A DNA stretch of 64,000 bases from Fremontodendron californicum (Eukaryota > Streptophyta > Magnoliopsida > Malvales > Malvaceae), in contig JAULJL010000025.1 of the NCBI GenBank assembly GCA_030761205.1, positions 196,001 through 260,000 on the forward strand. Reading direction: 5' to 3'. A program made the position numbers and the translations under genes. Shown here one piece after another: positions 24,806-38,690 of the stretch; the first letter of the stretch is position 1; the number at the start of each line of letters is the position of its first letter. The notes below the pieces were generated by a model. It had not been told where the DNA came from. It saw nothing but the letters and a program-made list of their open reading frames with translations, and ran no database searches.

Positions 24806-26960
24806 TACTGGAAAAATATTACATAGATATATTACAATTACATAGATACATTACAATAGATATTATAATTGTAATATATTTTTGTATTACGCAGATACTT
24901 TAGAATTACATAGATATATTACATTACATAGTTATATCTATGTAATTCTAATGTTTTAAGTAATTGTAATATATCTATGTAATTGTAATATATTTTTGTA
25001 ATTGTAATATATCTATGTAATATATTTATTTATGTAATTATAATATATCTATGTAGTTTTAATATATCTATGTAATTGTAATATATTACAATTACACATT
25101 AGATATATATCTATGTAATTCTAATATATTTATGTAATTCTAATATTTTCAATTAAAGAAATATATTACAACTACATACATATCTTACAATTACAAAAAT
25201 TTATCTATGTAATTGTTATTTATCTATGTAATTGTAATATATTTGTGTAGTTGTAATATATCTAATGTGTAATTGTAATATATTACATAGAATTACAATT
25301 ACTATTACATACATATATTACAATTACATAAAACATTAGAATTGCATAGATATATTACAATTACATAGATACATTACAATTACATAATATATTACTACAT
25401 ATTACATAGATATATATTACAATTACATAGATATATTATATTATAATTACATAGATATATTACAATTACATAGATATTTATACATAAATATCTATGCAAT
25501 TGTAATATATTATAATTACAATTACATAGATACATTACAATTACATAGATTTATTAAAATTACATAGATATATTACAATTATATATTTATATTAAAATTA
25601 CATAGAAACATTACAATTATATAGATATTACAATTATATATGTATATATATATATATCTATGTAATTGTAATATATTTATTTATACATTACAACAATGAT
25701 ATATTTCGTACACATGTAATTCTAATGTAATTGTAAAATATCTATGTAATTGTAATATATCTATGTAGATATATTACAACTCTATTAATTACAATTACAT
25801 AGATATATCTATGTAAGTCTAATGTTTTATGTAATTGTAATATATTTATGTAATTATAATATATCTAATATAATATATCGATGTAATTGTAATATTTCAG
25901 TAATTATATATATATTACAATTTCCTAGATATATTACATAAATATTTTCAGTAATTGTAATATATCTATGTAATTGTAATATATTTGTGTAATTGTAATA
26001 TATTTATGTAATTGTAATATATCTATGTATTTGTAATGTATCTATGTAATTGTAATATATCTATGTAATTTTAATATATCCATATAATTCTAATGTATCT
26101 ATGTAATTGTTATATATTAATTTAATTCTAATGTTTTAAGTAATTGTAATATATCTATGTAATTGTAATGTATCTATATAATTGTAATATATCTATGTAA
26201 TTCTAATGTTTTAAGTAATTGTAATATATCTATGTAATTGTAATATATTTAAGTAATTGTAATATATCTACGTAATTGTAATGTAATACAATAATTCTAA
26301 TATATCTATGTAATTCTAATGTTTTAAGTAATTGTAATGTATCTATGTAATTGTAATATATTTGTGTAATTACATAGATATATTACAATTACATAAATAC
26401 ATAGATACATTTATGTATATATTACATAGATAGTATTTCAAACATCTATGTAATATTAGATATATTTCTATGTAATATATTAAAACATTATCATAGATAC
26501 ATTACAATTACATAAATATATTATAACTGCATAGAATTACAATTACATACATATATTACAGTTACATAGATATATTAAAACTATAGTATGTAATTCTAAT
26601 GTTTTAAGTAATATGTTTATGTAATTGTAATATATCTATTTAATTGTAAATCTATGTAGTTGTAAGATATCTATGTAACATATTAATGTAATATTACATA
26701 AATATTACATATATTGTTATATATCTATGTAATTGTAATATATCTATGTAATATGTATGTAATTGTAATATATCTATTTAATTGTAAATCTATATATCAA
26801 TGTAATATATTAATGTAATATTACTTAAATATTACACGTATTGTTATATATCTATGTAATTGTAATATATCTGTGTAATATCTATGTGATTGTAATATAT
26901 ATGTAGTTGTAATATATCTAATTGTAATTATAATATGTTATAGTTACATAGATACATTAG
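24806..26960. repeat. 19-bp-unit array, section 9
   Basis: This array section is rich in the variant TAATTCTAATGTTTTAAGTA, which recurs at least eight times (for example near 24,935, 26,110 and 26,195). The variant also occurs near 2,960, 35,860, 40,065 and 41,935. A small tandem duplication lies at about 26,630-26,870. No gene is seen. Confidence 0.85.
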
Positions 26961-27356
26961 AACAATTTAATTAATTCTCTTAAAGGATGAAAGATTAAAA
27001 TATTTTCAAAATTGTTGGGAATGCTACAACCTGCTCTTGTCATAAGATTTGTGCATTTAGATGTTACTATCTTTGATTTTTACACTTTGTTAAATCATTT
27101 CTTATACATTTCCATTAGTTAATTAATAATAATTGAATTTCAAATTTGCAGTTCTACCAAATTTAGAGATCCATCACAGTAACTTCAGAAGAAAAGATTT
27201 AAAAGAGTAGGCATCAATGACAGAAGCAAAGAGAGCTCCGGTTCCAAATGTTCCTTTCTAGAAATATACAATGAGCAAATAAACATGCTAGAATACCCGT
27301 AGTAGACAACTAGACATCATAAGAGTTCTGTATTCTTCGTTTCAATCTGTTACTAC
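26961..27356 (+). pseudogene. Kinesin-motor-like exon fragment
   Basis: A splice-acceptor-like CAAATTTGCAG ends at 27,151. The frame read from 27,153 contains SGSKCSFLEIYNEQI (codons 27,237-27,281), matching the conserved beta-strand region of the kinesin motor domain (CSFLEIYNEQI type, as in plant kinesin-12 proteins). One in-frame TAA lies upstream near 27,180 and a TAG follows at 27,300, so the piece cannot be translated as a whole. The rest of the island before 27,357 has no frame of note. It is a captured or degenerate gene fragment. This part is absent from the partner island at 42.7 kb. Confidence 0.5.
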
Positions 27357-27492
27357 CCTCTTCTAGTCTCGTTGTGTTTTTGGTCTAGTGATGTTGCATG
27401 TTTATGCATGTAACGTGCTGACCTCTTGTTTTCTTCTCTATCTTGGCTGTTCTTTGTATTTTATTAACCTATGCTATATATATTTGATGTAG

Positions 27493-27619
27493 GGTGATCC
27501 ATCTTTCCTTCCTTGTCGGAGGTTTTCAACTACAATGTTGACAACTGATTTAAGTGGAGGTGATTTTCCGTCCAATTTACTGTCTTCAAAGACTGTACTA
27601 ACACCAGAGCATACTATAG
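27493..27619 (+). pseudogene. Captured internal exon, unknown gene, copy 1
   Basis: The 127-bp stretch is preceded by a pyrimidine-rich tract and TTTGATGTAG, and followed by GTATGGGAAAG, as for an internal exon. It is open throughout in one frame (42 codons plus one base) and includes FLPCRRFSTTMLTTDLSGG and VLTPEHTI. The copy at 42,874-43,000 has the same length and splice-site sequences and no stop codon. I do not recognise the protein. It lies 190 bp after the kinesin-like fragment, and I cannot say whether both come from one gene. Confidence 0.45.
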
Positions 27620-27699
27620 GTATGGGAAAGAATATGGAACTATATTCCTTATATAGCTGTTTGCCTTTAAAAATATTGTGATAGTTATAAGTAGTAATA

Positions 27700-27926
27700 T
27701 ATTAAAGCTCAAGATTAAACTTTTCACTTCGGGTTTAAATTGAATTTAAAATTGGTAATTTTACGATCCGGTTTTATTTGAACAATTAAAGCTAAAAAGG
27801 ATATATATAACGTGGAACATTTTAAAAATCTAAAATCGCGACCGTGACTTTTACAAAAATATTAAACCCGAGAGGGGGACAAATCAAAGTTGGTTTTAAA
27901 AGGCCCGGACAAAATTAGGTCTCTAC
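27700..27926 (-). mobile_element. LTR fragment ending TGTAGAGACC, copy 1
   Basis: Minus-strand sequence begins at 27,926 with TGTAGAGACCTAATTTTGTC and continues through GGGCCTTTTAAAACCAACTT and CCCCCTCTCGGGTTTAAT. The terminus abuts the array directly. It is the same LTR family as at 43,309 (minus) and 41,212 (plus). The left edge merges without a clear border into intron-like DNA after the captured exon. Confidence 0.5.
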
Positions 27927-29495
27927 AGATACATTACAATCACATAGATATATTAAAATTACATAGATACATTACAATTACATAGATATATTAAAATTAC
28001 ATAGATATATTACAATTACATAGATATATTACAATTACATAAATATATTACAATTAATAGTGTATCTATGTAATTGTCGTGTATTGTTATATATCTAATG
28101 TGTAACTATAATAAATATATTTATGCAATATATCTATGTAATATTACATAGATACATTATTAATTGTAATATATTTATGTTATTGTAATATAATCTAACT
28201 GTAATATCTATGCAATTGTCATATCTATGTAATTGTAATGTATCTATGTAATATATCTATGTAATTGTAATATATCTATGAAACTGTAATATATATATGT
28301 AATTGTAATATATCTACATAATTCCAATATATTTATGTAATTGTAATATATCTATGTAATTGTAATATCTATGTAATATATCTATGTAATTTTAATATAT
28401 CTACGTAATATATTATCTATGTAATATATCTATGTAATTGTAATATGTCTATGTAATTATAATTGCATAGTTGTAATATATCTATGTAATTGTAATATAT
28501 CTATGTAATTGTAATGTATCTATGTAATTATAATGTATATATGTAATTGTAATATATCTATATAATTGTAATGTATCTATGTTACTGTAATATCTATGTA
28601 ATTGTAATATATCTATGTAATTGTAATGTATCTATGTAATTGTAGTATATCTATGTAATTGTAATATATCTATTTATATGTAATTATAATATCTATGTAA
28701 TTGTAATATATATATATATATATATCTATGTAATTCTATTATATCTATGTAATTGTAATATATCTATGTAATATATTTATCTATGAATTATAATTGTAAT
28801 ATATCTATGTAATTTTAATTTATCTATATAACTTATCTATGTAATAGTTTTAATATATCCTTGTAATATATAATTGTAATATATCAATGTAATTGTAATG
28901 TATCTATGTAATTGTAGTATATCTATGTAATTGTAATATATCTATATATATTTAATTATAATATCTATGTAATTGTAATATATATATATATATATATCTA
29001 TGTAATTCTATTATATCTATGTAATTGTAATATATCTATGTAATATATTTATCTATGAATTATAATTGTAATATATCTATGTAATTTTAATTTATCTATA
29101 TAACATATCTATGTAATAGTTTTAATATATCCTTGTAATATATGATTGTAATATATCAATGTAATTGTAATTATATTATGTCTATGTAATTGTAATATAT
29201 CTATGTAATTGACATATTGTAATATATCTATATATCTATGTAATATTACAATTACATAGATATCTAATTACATAGATATATTACATATATTACAATCACA
29301 TAATTACAATTACATAGATATATTACAATTACATAGATATATTACTATTACATAGATATATTACAATTACATAGATATATTACATATATTACATAAATAT
29401 ATGTATATATTACAATTACACAAATATCTATGTAATTATAATGTATCTATGTAATTGTAATATATCTATGTAATTACATTAGAATTACATTAGAT
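27927..29495. repeat. 19-bp-unit array, section 10, with tandem duplication
   Basis: The first several hundred bases after the LTR end are shared with 43,310 onward. A block of about 270 bp containing ATATATTTATCTATGAATTA is present twice in tandem, at about 28,630-28,895 and 28,900-29,150, and a third related copy lies at about 43,860-44,060. Confidence 0.85.
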
Positions 29496-30421
29496 TATAC
29501 CCTTGATCGGAATATGGGAGCTACGTGCTACGCCTTTGTGGCGGGAGCCACCTCCAGAGTCCCAATTCCGTGATATTGGATTGGGGTATGGGAGCTGCGT
29601 GCTACGTCTTTGTGGTGGGAGCCACCTCCAGAGTTCCTATCCCGTTATATTTGCCTTTTGGGGGCACATCATAGCGACACATATGCCTTTAGGGCGTCCT
29701 ATGGTGGTATTGGCCTTTGGGGCTGGCTACTAGTATGCCTACATGGATATTGCCTGGTTATTTCATGGATGTATTCTTGTGCATGACAGAAAGTTGGAGC
29801 CCAATTATACAAAACTTGATTTACTTTACAGATTTTATACATTTATTTAGTATTATAATACTGATATATATTTGAAAACTTCGCTACATCTTCGAATTAT
29901 TCATTATGGTTTTACTATTATTTATTTTGAAAATGTTTATTATGTTAAAGGATTATAATCATAGTTTTCAAATGTTTTAAAAGTTGTCTACTCACTGAGA
30001 TATTCATATATCTCACCTTTTCATATTCTCATTTTCAGGTGACAGTTAGGTGTCGGGATTGCAACCTTCCTCCATTCTCTGCTTCAAATAGTATTTTGAC
30101 GTGGTGGGCATCATACTAAAAATTTATTGAAGTCTTGATTTTTTGATGTTTTTATCTAGTAAACCTTGCTGAAATAGGTTTACTTTTGGATATATTATAT
30201 GTATATATTTGAAGAAATGAGACAATAGATCAATATGTTTTGACTTGAGCATAAATTGATCATGGATAATTTTTGAATATGCATGGATATATGTGATAAT
30301 AGTATTGAGAAATATTGCTGGTTGAGGATATGAATTGAGTGTTATTTGCAGGAGGGTTATAGTTGAGATAGAAAGGAAACTCTGTCGGATTTTAGGTATA
30401 ATATCCGGACAGGGTGTTACA
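29496..30421 (-). mobile_element. Chromovirus-type LTR fragment
   Basis: On the minus strand the fragment starts at 30,421 with TGTAACACCCTGTCCGG, the start sequence common to many plant chromovirus (Ty3) LTRs. Near its far end, two units of 74 bp (starting near 29,513 and 29,587) share TATGGGAGCT(A/G)CGTGCTACG and GGGAGCCACCTCCAGAGT. A short frame at 29,503-29,733 runs across this tandem repeat and resembles no family I know. Only one LTR is seen, with no primer site or internal coding. Confidence 0.45.
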
Positions 30422-31240
30422 GACAAAATCCGTCGGTATAAATAGGATATTTTGACGGATTTGTTATCCGTCAGTATGTATTCGTCATAACCAATGGAAG
30501 TCATAACCATCGGTGTATATGTTATCTATACTGACGGATTTATAAAACGCCGTCGGTATAGTAATAATATATACTGACTGATTTTTTCATCCGTCAATAT
30601 AAGTCACTTCGAAAATAACGCGGCTTTCTTTTATAAAGGCGGGTGATTTAATTTTTACTGAAAATGCTATATTGACGGATTTGCCCGTTGGTATTGCATT
30701 AGGTTATATTTCCCCTTTTCTTTTCCATTTCTCTCTTTCACCCGTCTCTTTCTCTTATCTAGCTCTTTCACTTATTTTCCTTTTCAATCGGTAATCACCA
30801 TTTCATTTCTTTTCCCGATTCGACTTTCTCATCTCTTTCACCATTTTTATTTTTTTTCTGTATTATTCTTTGATTTCTAGAAATCTGTTCAATGTTAGAG
30901 GAGGCACACGACCACTTAAACAACCGACCCATCTTCTCAAACTGGTCAGTTTCTCTATTTTATTATTTTTTTCATTTTGTTTTCTCGTCGAATTTGCTTC
31001 TATATCTCCTTTTCCTATCGTTGGATTGTATTTGTATTTGGGCATGGATTAATTATTTAGTCTTGTTAATTAGATTTGTGGCAAATTGTCTGTTAATTTA
31101 TTCATAATCAATATAGAAAATTTGATGAGAAATTAAGTGGGCAAAACCATTAGAATTGTTGCAGCACCAATCTGGGCAAGATGGGAATGGGAACGATTTA
31201 TTAATCCACAAGAAAGCTACATAGAACAAATATTGACGGA
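30422..31240. mobile_element. CACTA-like transposon fragment
   Basis: The motif CCGTCGGTAT and its complement-like form GACGGATTT recur at least eight times between 30,425 and 30,690, and ATTGACGGATT appears once more at 31,230. Clusters of short inverted motifs of this sequence type are characteristic of the subterminal regions of plant CACTA (En/Spm) elements. The diagnostic CACTA terminus is not present. The middle part (about 30,805-31,205) recurs at 61,388-61,800 without the GACGGATTT motifs. No transposase domain was recognised. Confidence 0.4.
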
Positions 31241-34200
31241 TTACATAATTATATCTATATAATTAGAATTCAATATTAATTGTAATATATTTTTGTAATT
31301 GTAATATATCTATGTAATTGTAATATATATCTATGCAATTGCATTATATCTATGCAATTGTAATAGTAATATATTTATGTAGTATATCTATGTAATATAT
31401 GTAATATATCTATGTAATTGGAATATATATATATATGTAATTGTAATAGTATATCTATGTAATATATTCTATATCTATGTAATATATATCTATGTAATTG
31501 TAATTGTAACATATATATATATATATATATATATCTATGTAATATAGTTACATAGATATATTACAATTACACAAATATATTACAATTACATAAATATATT
31601 ACAATAACATAGATATATTATAATTACATAAATATATTAAAATTAGTGAAAACATTAGAATTACATAGATATATATTAATGTAATATATCTATGTAATTT
31701 TAATATATTACATTGATATATCTATGCAATTGTAATTACATAGATATGTAATGTATTACAATTACATAGATATATTACTATTACATAGATATATTACATA
31801 TATTACAAAAATATATGTATATATTACAATTATAAATACACAAATATCTATGTAATTCTAATGTATCTATGTAATTGTAATATATCTAATGTGTAATTAT
31901 AATATATTACAATATAAATGTAATTGTAATATATCTATGTAATAGATATGTAATTACATAGATATATTATATTACATAGATATATTACTGAACATATATA
32001 TATATTACAATTACTATTGCATAGATATATTACAATTTCATAGATATATATATAATATATCTTTGTAGTTGTAATATATCTATGTAATTGTAATATATTT
32101 ATGTAATTCTAATGTTATCTATTACATAGATATATTTGTAACTGTAATATTAGATATTACATAGATATATAATTGTAATAGATAAGTAATTGTAATATAT
32201 TACAATTACAATTAGATAAATATATTACGTAGATATATTACAATTACATAGATATATGTAATATAGTATCTATGTATTTATGTAATTATATATATCTATG
32301 TAATATATGTAATATATCTATGTAATATATTTAAGTAGTATATCTATGTAATTGTAATAATATATTACATAGATATACTGTAATATATCTATGTATCTAT
32401 GTAATTGTAATACTATATTACATAATATAAAATCGTAATTGTAATATATATCTATGTAATATATTATCTATGCAATATATCTATGTAATTTTAATATATC
32501 TATGTAATATATTATCTATGTAGTTTTAATATATCTATGTAATTGTAATATATCTATGTAATTGTAATGTATCTATGTAATATATCTATGTAATTGTAAA
32601 TATCTATGTAATTGTAATATATCTATGTAACTGTAGTATATACATGTAATTCTTATTGTAATATATTTATGTAATTGTAATATATCTATGTAATTATAAT
32701 ATCTATGTAATTGTAATAAATCTATGTAATTGTAGTATATCTAGGTAATTGTAGTATATCTATGTAATTGTAATATATCTATGTAATTGTAATTGTATTA
32801 GATATTTTACTGAAAATATTACAATTACATATATATATATTACAATTACATAGATATATTACAATTACATAGATATATTACAGTTACATAGATATATCTA
32901 TGTAATTATAATATATTTGTGTAATTGTAATATATCTATGTAATTGTAATATAATGGTGTAATTTATTTATTATCTATGTAATTGTATTGTATCTATGTA
33001 ATTGTGTTATTGTAATATATCTATGTAATTGTAATATATTATCTATGTAATTGTAATATCTATGTAATATATCTATGTAATTGTAATATATCTATTTAAT
33101 TGTAATATATATATGTAATTGTAATATATCTATGTAATTGTAATATATCTATTTAATTGTAATATATCTATGTAATTGTAATATATCTATTTAATTGTAA
33201 TATATATATATGTAATTGTAATATATTTATGTAATTGTAATATATCTATGTAACTGTAGTATATACATGTAATTCTAATTGTAATATATCTATATAATTG
33301 TAATATATTTATGTAATTGTAATATATCTATGTAATTTTAATATCTATGTAATTGTAATAAATCTATGTAATTGTAATATCTATGTAATTGTAGTATATC
33401 TATGTAATTGTAATATATCTATGTAACTGTAATGTATCTATGTAATTGTATTAGATATATTACTGAAAATATTACAATTACATAGATATATTACAATTAC
33501 CTAGATAAATTACAATTACAATTACAATTACATAGATATATTACAATTACAATTACATAGATTTATTATAATTACATAAATATATTGTAATTGTAATATA
33601 TCTATGTAATTGTAATATATCTATGTAACTGTAATATATTTATGTAATATATATTACAATTGCATAGATACATAGATATATTACATAGATATATTATAAT
33701 TACATATATATACATTACAATTATATATATTACAATTGCATAGATATACTATTATAATTATACAATTGCACAAATATATATTACAATTACATAAATATAT
33801 CTATATATATTATAATTACATAGATAATATATTACATAGATATATATTACAATTACATAGATATATTAGATATATTAGAATTACATATATATTACAATTA
33901 CATAGATATATTACATAGATATTACAATTACATAGATATATCCAATTATATCTATGTAATATATTTATGTAATTGAAATATCTATGTAATTGTAATATCT
34001 ATGTAATTGTAATTTATGTCTATGTTACAATTACATAGATATATTACAGTTACATAGATATATTACATATATTACATAGATGTTTTACAATTATCTATGT
34101 AATATATATCTATGTAATTGTAATGTATCTATGTAATTGTAATATATCTATGTAACTGTAGTATATCTATGTAATATATCCAACGTATCTATGTAATATA

Positions 34201-36805
34201 TCTATGTAATATATTATAATATAATATATCGATGTAATATATCTATGTAATTGTAATATATTTATGTAATATATCTATGTAATTGTATTATATCTATGTA
34301 ATAGTGTTAATGTAATATATCTATGTAATTGTAATATATTTGTGTATTGTAATATATCTATGTAATTGTACTATATCTATGTAATTGTAATATATTATTG
34401 TAATTATAATATATCTATGTAATATATTTATCTATGTAATTATAATATATCTATGTAGTTTTAATATATCTATGTAATTGTAATATATTATAAATACACA
34501 TTAGATATTTATCTATGTAATTCTAATATATCTATGTAATAGTAATATATCTATGTTATTGTAATATATCTATGTAATTGTAACGTATCTATGTAATATA
34601 TCTATGTAATTGTAATATATTTAATAGTGTTAATGTAATATATCTATGTAATTGTAATAGTATATCTATGTAATAAATATATTTATGTAACTGTAGTATG
34701 TTGTAATACATTTATGTAATTGTAATATATATATCTATGTAATTGTAAATATATTTATGTAATTGTAATATACCTATGTAGCTGTAATATATATATATAT
34801 ATATATATGTAATTGTAATATATCTACGTAATTGTAATTATGTGATTGTAATATATGTATTATATCTATGTAGTTGTAAATATATTTATGTAATTGTAAT
34901 ATATCTATGTAATATATTATCTATGTAATTGTCATATATCTATGTAATTGTAAACATTAGATATTACATATATTACAATTACATAGATATATAGATATAT
35001 TACATAGATATATTACAATTACATAGATATATTATTACAATTTTATATTATTACAATTACATTAGATATATTCGAATTACATAGATGTATTAGTGTTATA
35101 TATTATCTATATATATATGTGATTCTAATGTATCTATGTAATATATCTATGTAATTGTAATATAATTACATAGATATATTAAAACTACATAGATAATATA
35201 TTACATAGATATATTACAATTACAATATATATTGCATAGATATATATTTCAATTACATAGATAGTATCTTACATAGATATATTACAATTACATAAATATA
35301 TTTACAATTACATAGATATATTACATATATTACAATCACATAATTACAATTACATAAATATATTACAATTACATAGATATAGATATAGATAATTACAATT
35401 ACAATTACATAGATATATTTAATAGATATATTCGTGTAATTGTAATATATTTCTGTAATTGTAATATATCTATGTAATTGTAATATATTTAGGTAATTGT
35501 AATATATTTGTGTAATACATTGTAATATATCTATGTATCTGTAGTATATCTATGTAATATCTATGTAATTGTAATATATTTATGTAGTATATCTATGTAA
35601 TTGTAATATATATCACATAAATATATTACAATTACATAGATATATTACAACTACAAATCTACGTAATTGTATATCAATGTAATTGTAATATATATATATA
35701 TATATATATTACATAGATATATTACAATTACATAAATATATTACTATTACATAGATATATTACATATATTACATCGATGTATTACAATTACATAAATATA
35801 TTTATTACAATTAGATACATTACATAGATATATTACAATTACAATTACTGTAATATATCTATGTATTTCTAATGTTTTAAGTAATTCTAATATATTTATG
35901 TAATTGTAATATATTTTTGTAATTGTAATATATCTATGTAATTGTAATGTATATATATATGTGATTGTAATATCTATGTAATTGTAATATATATCTATGT
36001 AATTCTAATATATCTAAGTAATTGTAATATATCTATGTAATTGTAATATATATATCTATGTAATTGTAATATATATATATATATATATATATCCAATATA
36101 TCTATGTAGTTCTAATGTATCTATGTAATTGTAATATGTTTATGTAATTGTAATATATATTACATAGATATATTACAATTACATAGATATTACAATTACA
36201 TAGATATATTACAATTACATAAATATATTACAATTACACAAATATATTACAATTACAATTACATAGATATATTACAATTAGATAAATATATTTATTACAA
36301 TTACAATTACATAGATATATTATACATATATATGTTACAATTACATAGATATTACAATTACATAGATATAATTTCATAGATAATATATTACAATTACATA
36401 AATATATTACAATTACATAGATATATTACATAGACACATTACAATTACATAGATATATTTATGTAATTGTAATTATGTAATTGTAATATATATCTATGTA
36501 ATTGTAATATATCTATGTAATTGTAATATAGCTATGTAATTGTAATACATCTATGTAATTGTAATAATATATCTATGTAATTGTAATATATCTATGTAGT
36601 TGTAATACATCTATGTAATTGTAATAATATATCTATGTAATTGTAATATATCTATGTAGTTGTAATACATAGATATTACAATTACATAGATACATTACAA
36701 TTATATAGATATATTACATAGATATTACAATTACATAGATATATTAAAATCACATAGATAAATATTACAATTACGTAGACATATTACATAGATATATTAC
36801 AATTA
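31241..36805. repeat. 19-bp-unit array, section 11
   Basis: The longest uninterrupted array stretch apart from 9.5-14.3 kb. About 33,650-36,150 is a direct copy of about 640-3,190, sharing rare variants such as TATATTCGTGTAATTGTAAT and the reduced TAGATA tract. Strand orientation changes many times, and a 22-bp palindrome lies at 32,884-32,905. No gene is seen. Confidence 0.9.
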
Positions 36806-38690
36806 CATCGATATAAATATTTTATTAATTTATAAAATAATAATTTTGATATAACAAAATTTGAGTAAATAATATTTATAAGGTAAAATTATGTAAAATA
36901 ATATTAATAAAATAAATTAAGTAAATAATATATTATTAATTTTACATTAAAGGGTATTATTATCAATGAGCTATTTTTCTTTTCCATTCCTACATTCATT
37001 TTAACCTATCAAACATACTAATAGAATGGAATAACCATTGCCTTCTTAACATTGCAATGGACTTAATTATTAGAGAAAAAGATTCATGCTTTTTTAATGT
37101 TTAACTGTTTAAGATATAGGTAATTCTAAAGAAAAAATTTGGAAATGATTGTAATAAAAAAAACCTTGCTGTGCCATGCAATCTATATATAAGAGAATAA
37201 TAGGTAACTATTTTGTTTACACTTATTTAAAATTATATTTATATTTTAATATAAAAAATTTATTAATAATAATATTCTATATATTTTAATGAATCCCATC
37301 TTTTCTATATATTTTTGCCTAAAGCTTTTTCTTTTAAAGAACAAGTAAGATTATAATGGTAAGGGAAGTGACAGTGTATTTGAAGGTGTTTCCAGAAGAA
37401 GAAAGATTTCTTCAAAGGTGGAATATAGGTTTTAGAAATATACTCCTTATAATTTGCATATAGTAGCTGTGAAGTTTTCTATTTCAATATATTCTATTGA
37501 TATTACTGGAAGAAAAACGTGCAATATAAACTTTTATTGAAATCCAGTAAGGACAAGAAAGACCCAATTGGTGATGCTAATACATTGAAGTATTCATTGA
37601 ATGAATGATTCCTCTACATTTATACTGTCATAACGGTTTTTCGACTGCTAAGACAATTTGAAAACGCAAATTGAATCGCCACCAATCTTTTTTTTTAGGT
37701 GTGATTGGTCACCTATTAAATTTGGTTTTAGTAAAATATTTTAAAACTAATAAAAACATTTTTCAAACCAATTTCGAAGTCCGCGCTTAAAACCAGAGAA
37801 AAAGGAAAATCGGGTTCGGGAGTCAGTTACGTGCGGGGAAGGATGAGTACCCCCACAACGCCCATTTAAAAACGGTACCAATTAATCATGTGTTATCCTT
37901 TAATCTTGATAAAACGATTTTAATTTTGATATTTAAAAATAATTCTCATAATTCTCTTTATTGCAAATTTTGTATTTGTAGAAAAACAAATTATTTCATT
38001 TGGGAATGAAATGAAAATCTTTGGCATCGGAAACTTTCATCGAATTCTCCATCGTCTAGGCAGAATTTAAGAAGAGTTTCTTCTCTTTCGAATTTGCATA
38101 ATATTCCTCTAAATCGAATAATGTTCCTTCGTAAACAACAATTATTCAAGATCCTCCAACGTCTAGGCTGGATAATCAATATTTGTTTTTACTCGGAATA
38201 TTATTTTATTTTGTAAGATTTTCTTAAAACTCTCATTTTTTTTTTCTTATAAAAGATTTGATATGTGACGAAGGGAATGATCAACTATAATGAAAGAGAA
38301 CACATAAAATAATGAGCAATAATTTAAACAACAAATTGTTTAATTTTAAAATAAAAGTTTTATTCGGGTGAGGATAAGGGTCTTCGGTATGAGAGCTTTC
38401 CCAAATTCCCCATCGTCTAGGTGGAATTTGGGGAAGATCTCTACATTTGAAAATTCTAATCTCGGACTTTGAAATCGATGTGTTCCCATTTTTTATTCGA
38501 CATATACAACTATGATGAATTAATTCAATTGTAAAATAGAACATTTTATTATTATTATTATTTTTTTTTGCAATACGAGAACCCTCGGTTTAGAATTGAT
38601 AGACTAAACAATTTTTTTTCAGACAAAATCGATGACAGACCGCCTTCGGCTGTTTGCCACCGCGTAGATCTCAAAAAGTTATATGGATTA
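36806..38690 (+). mobile_element. LTR-family B fragment, copy 2
   Basis: A near-identical copy of 20,691-22,568 with scattered substitutions and small indels. The preceding array, including TTACGTAGACATATTACATA, is also shared, so the pair arose by segmental duplication. The sequence continues past the point where copy 1 is truncated. The frames at 37,991-38,179 and 38,281-38,544 (minus) lie over LTR-type sequence with CCATCGTCTAGG repeats and are not credible genes. Confidence 0.55.

Noticed and set aside
30863..31107. Overlapping short frames on both strands in the CACTA-adjacent island, with relatives at 61,353-61,643
   Set aside because: Frames are short, differ between the two copies and cover T/A-rich sequence; no transposase similarity was seen.
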